A DNA stretch of 6,263 bases from Proteobacteria bacterium UBA4457 (GTDB lineage: Bacteria > Pseudomonadota > Gammaproteobacteria > Ga0077536): the NCBI GenBank assembly GCA_002390205.1, contig DGOV01000082.1:1-6263 (forward strand), in the 5' to 3' direction. This document shows, piece after piece, positions 5,233 through 6,263 of the stretch (its first letter is position 1; every line of letters begins with the position of its first letter). Under the pieces are notes generated by a model. It did not search any database. It was not told the origin of the DNA and worked only from the letters and a program-made list of their open reading frames with translations. The position numbers and the translations under genes were made by a program.

Positions 5233-6263
5233 ATGAACCAAGGAAAAGCTAGTCAGCTGAATAAAGTCTGGGAGCCTTTAAAGCTCGGGGATCTTACTTT
5301 ACGGAATCGCATCCTGCAGCCCGCGCACAGTTCTCAGCATGGAGACTCTAGTGATCATACTTTTTCAAAAAGTCAGATAGCTTATTTTCGTGAGAGAGCT
5401 AAAGGTGGGGTGGGGTTGTCTATTACGGAAACAGTTGCAGCTGCTAGAAGCGCAGTCGGATCGTTTTTTAATGTAGTAGATGTCTGGAGTCCAAAATGTA
5501 TCCCCTCTATGAAAGAATTGTCTGATGCCGTGCATGAGTATGACGGACATATCATGGTGCAGCTGGCTTCTATGGGTGTTCATGATAAAGGCAGAATGTT
5601 TATTGATCAGACCAAAGCGATTTGGGGAGCTTCTCGGATCCCATCCCTAATGCATAATGAAATGCCGTTAGTAATGGGCCAGTATGAAATTGATGAATTG
5701 GTAGAGGATTTTGGACAGGCTGCAATTAATTGCATGAACGCCGGTATCGACGGGGTAGAGCTTCACGGGGCACATAGCTATGGATTGGGACAGTTCTTAA
5801 GTCCTACTTATAATAAACGCACAGATGAGTATGGAGGGTCTCCCGCTAAACGCTGTCGGCTGCTTATAGAATGCGCTCAGTCCGTTCGCAGGAGAGTAGG
5901 AGAAAATTATGTCATGGGTGTCCGACTTTCGTGGGACGAGTTTCTGGGCGCTGAGGGTGGGATTACCCCTGAACAGTCGGAAGAGCAGATTGAAGTTTTA
6001 GCAGCCAGCGGACTGTTTCATTTTTTTGATATTTCCGCAGGGGGATATCATACGATTCATCGCGCGTTGCCCTCCATGGAAGATTCGGCTGGCGAAGGGG
6101 GGTTAGAGCCTTACAGTAAGAAAGCCAAAGAAATCGTGGGAGATAGAGGGAAAGTATTCGTGGTCGGGAAGATCCGTGATCTTCATAAAGCCGAGGAGAT
6201 TCTTCTTAATGGATCTGCCGATATGATAGCGATCGCTAGGCAGTTACTAACTGATGCGCATAC
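5233..6263 (+). CDS. NADH:flavin oxidoreductase, old yellow enzyme / trimethylamine dehydrogenase-like (3' end outside window)
   Basis: The frame runs open from ATG 5233 past the right edge, giving 343 residues of a FMN-binding TIM barrel. Marks are WEPLKLGDLTLRNRI (13-27), QPAHSSQHGD (29-38), RAKGGVGLSITE (55-66), VQLASMG (109-115), the signature HGAHSYGLGQFLSP (178-191) with YNKRTDEYGGS (193-203), GVRLSWDEF (229-237), FDISAGG (265-271) and, near the edge, VVGKIRD (310-316) and ADMIAIARQLLTD (329-341), the phosphate-binding end of the barrel. His178 and His181 sit where this superfamily binds the substrate carbonyl or amine; GAHSY is shared with trimethylamine dehydrogenase, as I recall it. 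Relatives reduce activated C=C bonds (2,4-dienoyl-CoA reductase, bile-acid enoate reductases) or demethylate amines. The sequence type suggests the longer class with a following [4Fe-4S] cysteine cluster and FAD/NAD(P) domain, but that part is outside the window. It is divergent from the GST gene. Confidence 0.92.
   Translation, partial: MNQGKASQLNKVWEPLKLGDLTLRNRILQPAHSSQHGDSSDHTFSKSQIAYFRERAKGGVGLSITETVAAARSAVGSFFNVVDVWSPKCIPSMKELSDAVHEYDGHIMVQLASMGVHDKGRMFIDQTKAIWGASRIPSLMHNEMPLVMGQYEIDELVEDFGQAAINCMNAGIDGVELHGAHSYGLGQFLSPTYNKRTDEYGGSPAKRCRLLIECAQSVRRRVGENYVMGVRLSWDEFLGAEGGITPEQSEEQIEVLAASGLFHFFDISAGGYHTIHRALPSMEDSAGEGGLEPYSKKAKEIVGDRGKVFVVGKIRDLHKAEEILLNGSADMIAIARQLLTDAH

Noticed and set aside
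5365..5583. 72-codon - strand ORF inside the flavin oxidoreductase gene
   Set aside because: Antisense to conserved OYE barrel sequence; no ribosome site or family resemblance.

Overview
The window looks like part of a chromosomal catabolic region from a Gram-negative proteobacterium, plausibly a marine or environmental gammaproteobacterium. This rests on the families present (CaiB/BaiF CoA transferase, TesB thioesterase, PhyH-type dioxygenase, Na+/solute symporter, long GST-fold protein, old-yellow-enzyme oxidoreductase), GGAG-type ribosome binding sites, moderate-to-low GC and short intergenic spacing. The taxonomic guess is inference only. No rRNA, tRNA, CRISPR array, insertion sequence or integrase was seen.

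Layout, left to right. Bases 2-415 (+) are the C-terminal end of a family III CoA transferase/racemase cut by the left edge. It converges, with a 23-base gap, on a TesB-type acyl-CoA thioesterase (439-1305, -). A 280-base intergenic region (1306-1585) then holds outward-facing candidate promoters, a LacI-like CCGG-centred palindrome, a CAAT/ATTG inverted repeat and a possible 22-codon leader ORF. Next is a + strand pair: a PhyH-family Fe(II)/2-oxoglutarate dioxygenase (1586-2461) and, 45 bases downstream, a 13-helix sodium:solute symporter (2507-4078). These converge on an unusually long GST-fold protein (4118-5107, -; GTG start). The GST gene is divergent from an OYE/trimethylamine-dehydrogenase-like NADH:flavin oxidoreductase (5233 to the right edge, +). 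Their shared 125-base promoter region contains a perfect 8-bp inverted repeat.

How they may work together (inference): the symporter could import an organic acid or related solute, a CoA transferase or acyl-CoA racemase could activate or epimerise it, the PhyH enzyme could hydroxylate it, the OYE-type flavoenzyme could reduce an unsaturated intermediate, and the thioesterase could release free acid or recycle CoA. A racemase-like protein beside a PhyH protein, a thioesterase and a dienoyl-CoA-reductase-like flavoenzyme resembles the chemistry of methyl-branched isoprenoid or sterol side-chain breakdown, but no gene here fixes the substrate. All six genes belong to known families. What is less ordinary is the combination, the C-terminal extension of the GST protein and the regulatory structure in the two divergent intergenic regions.
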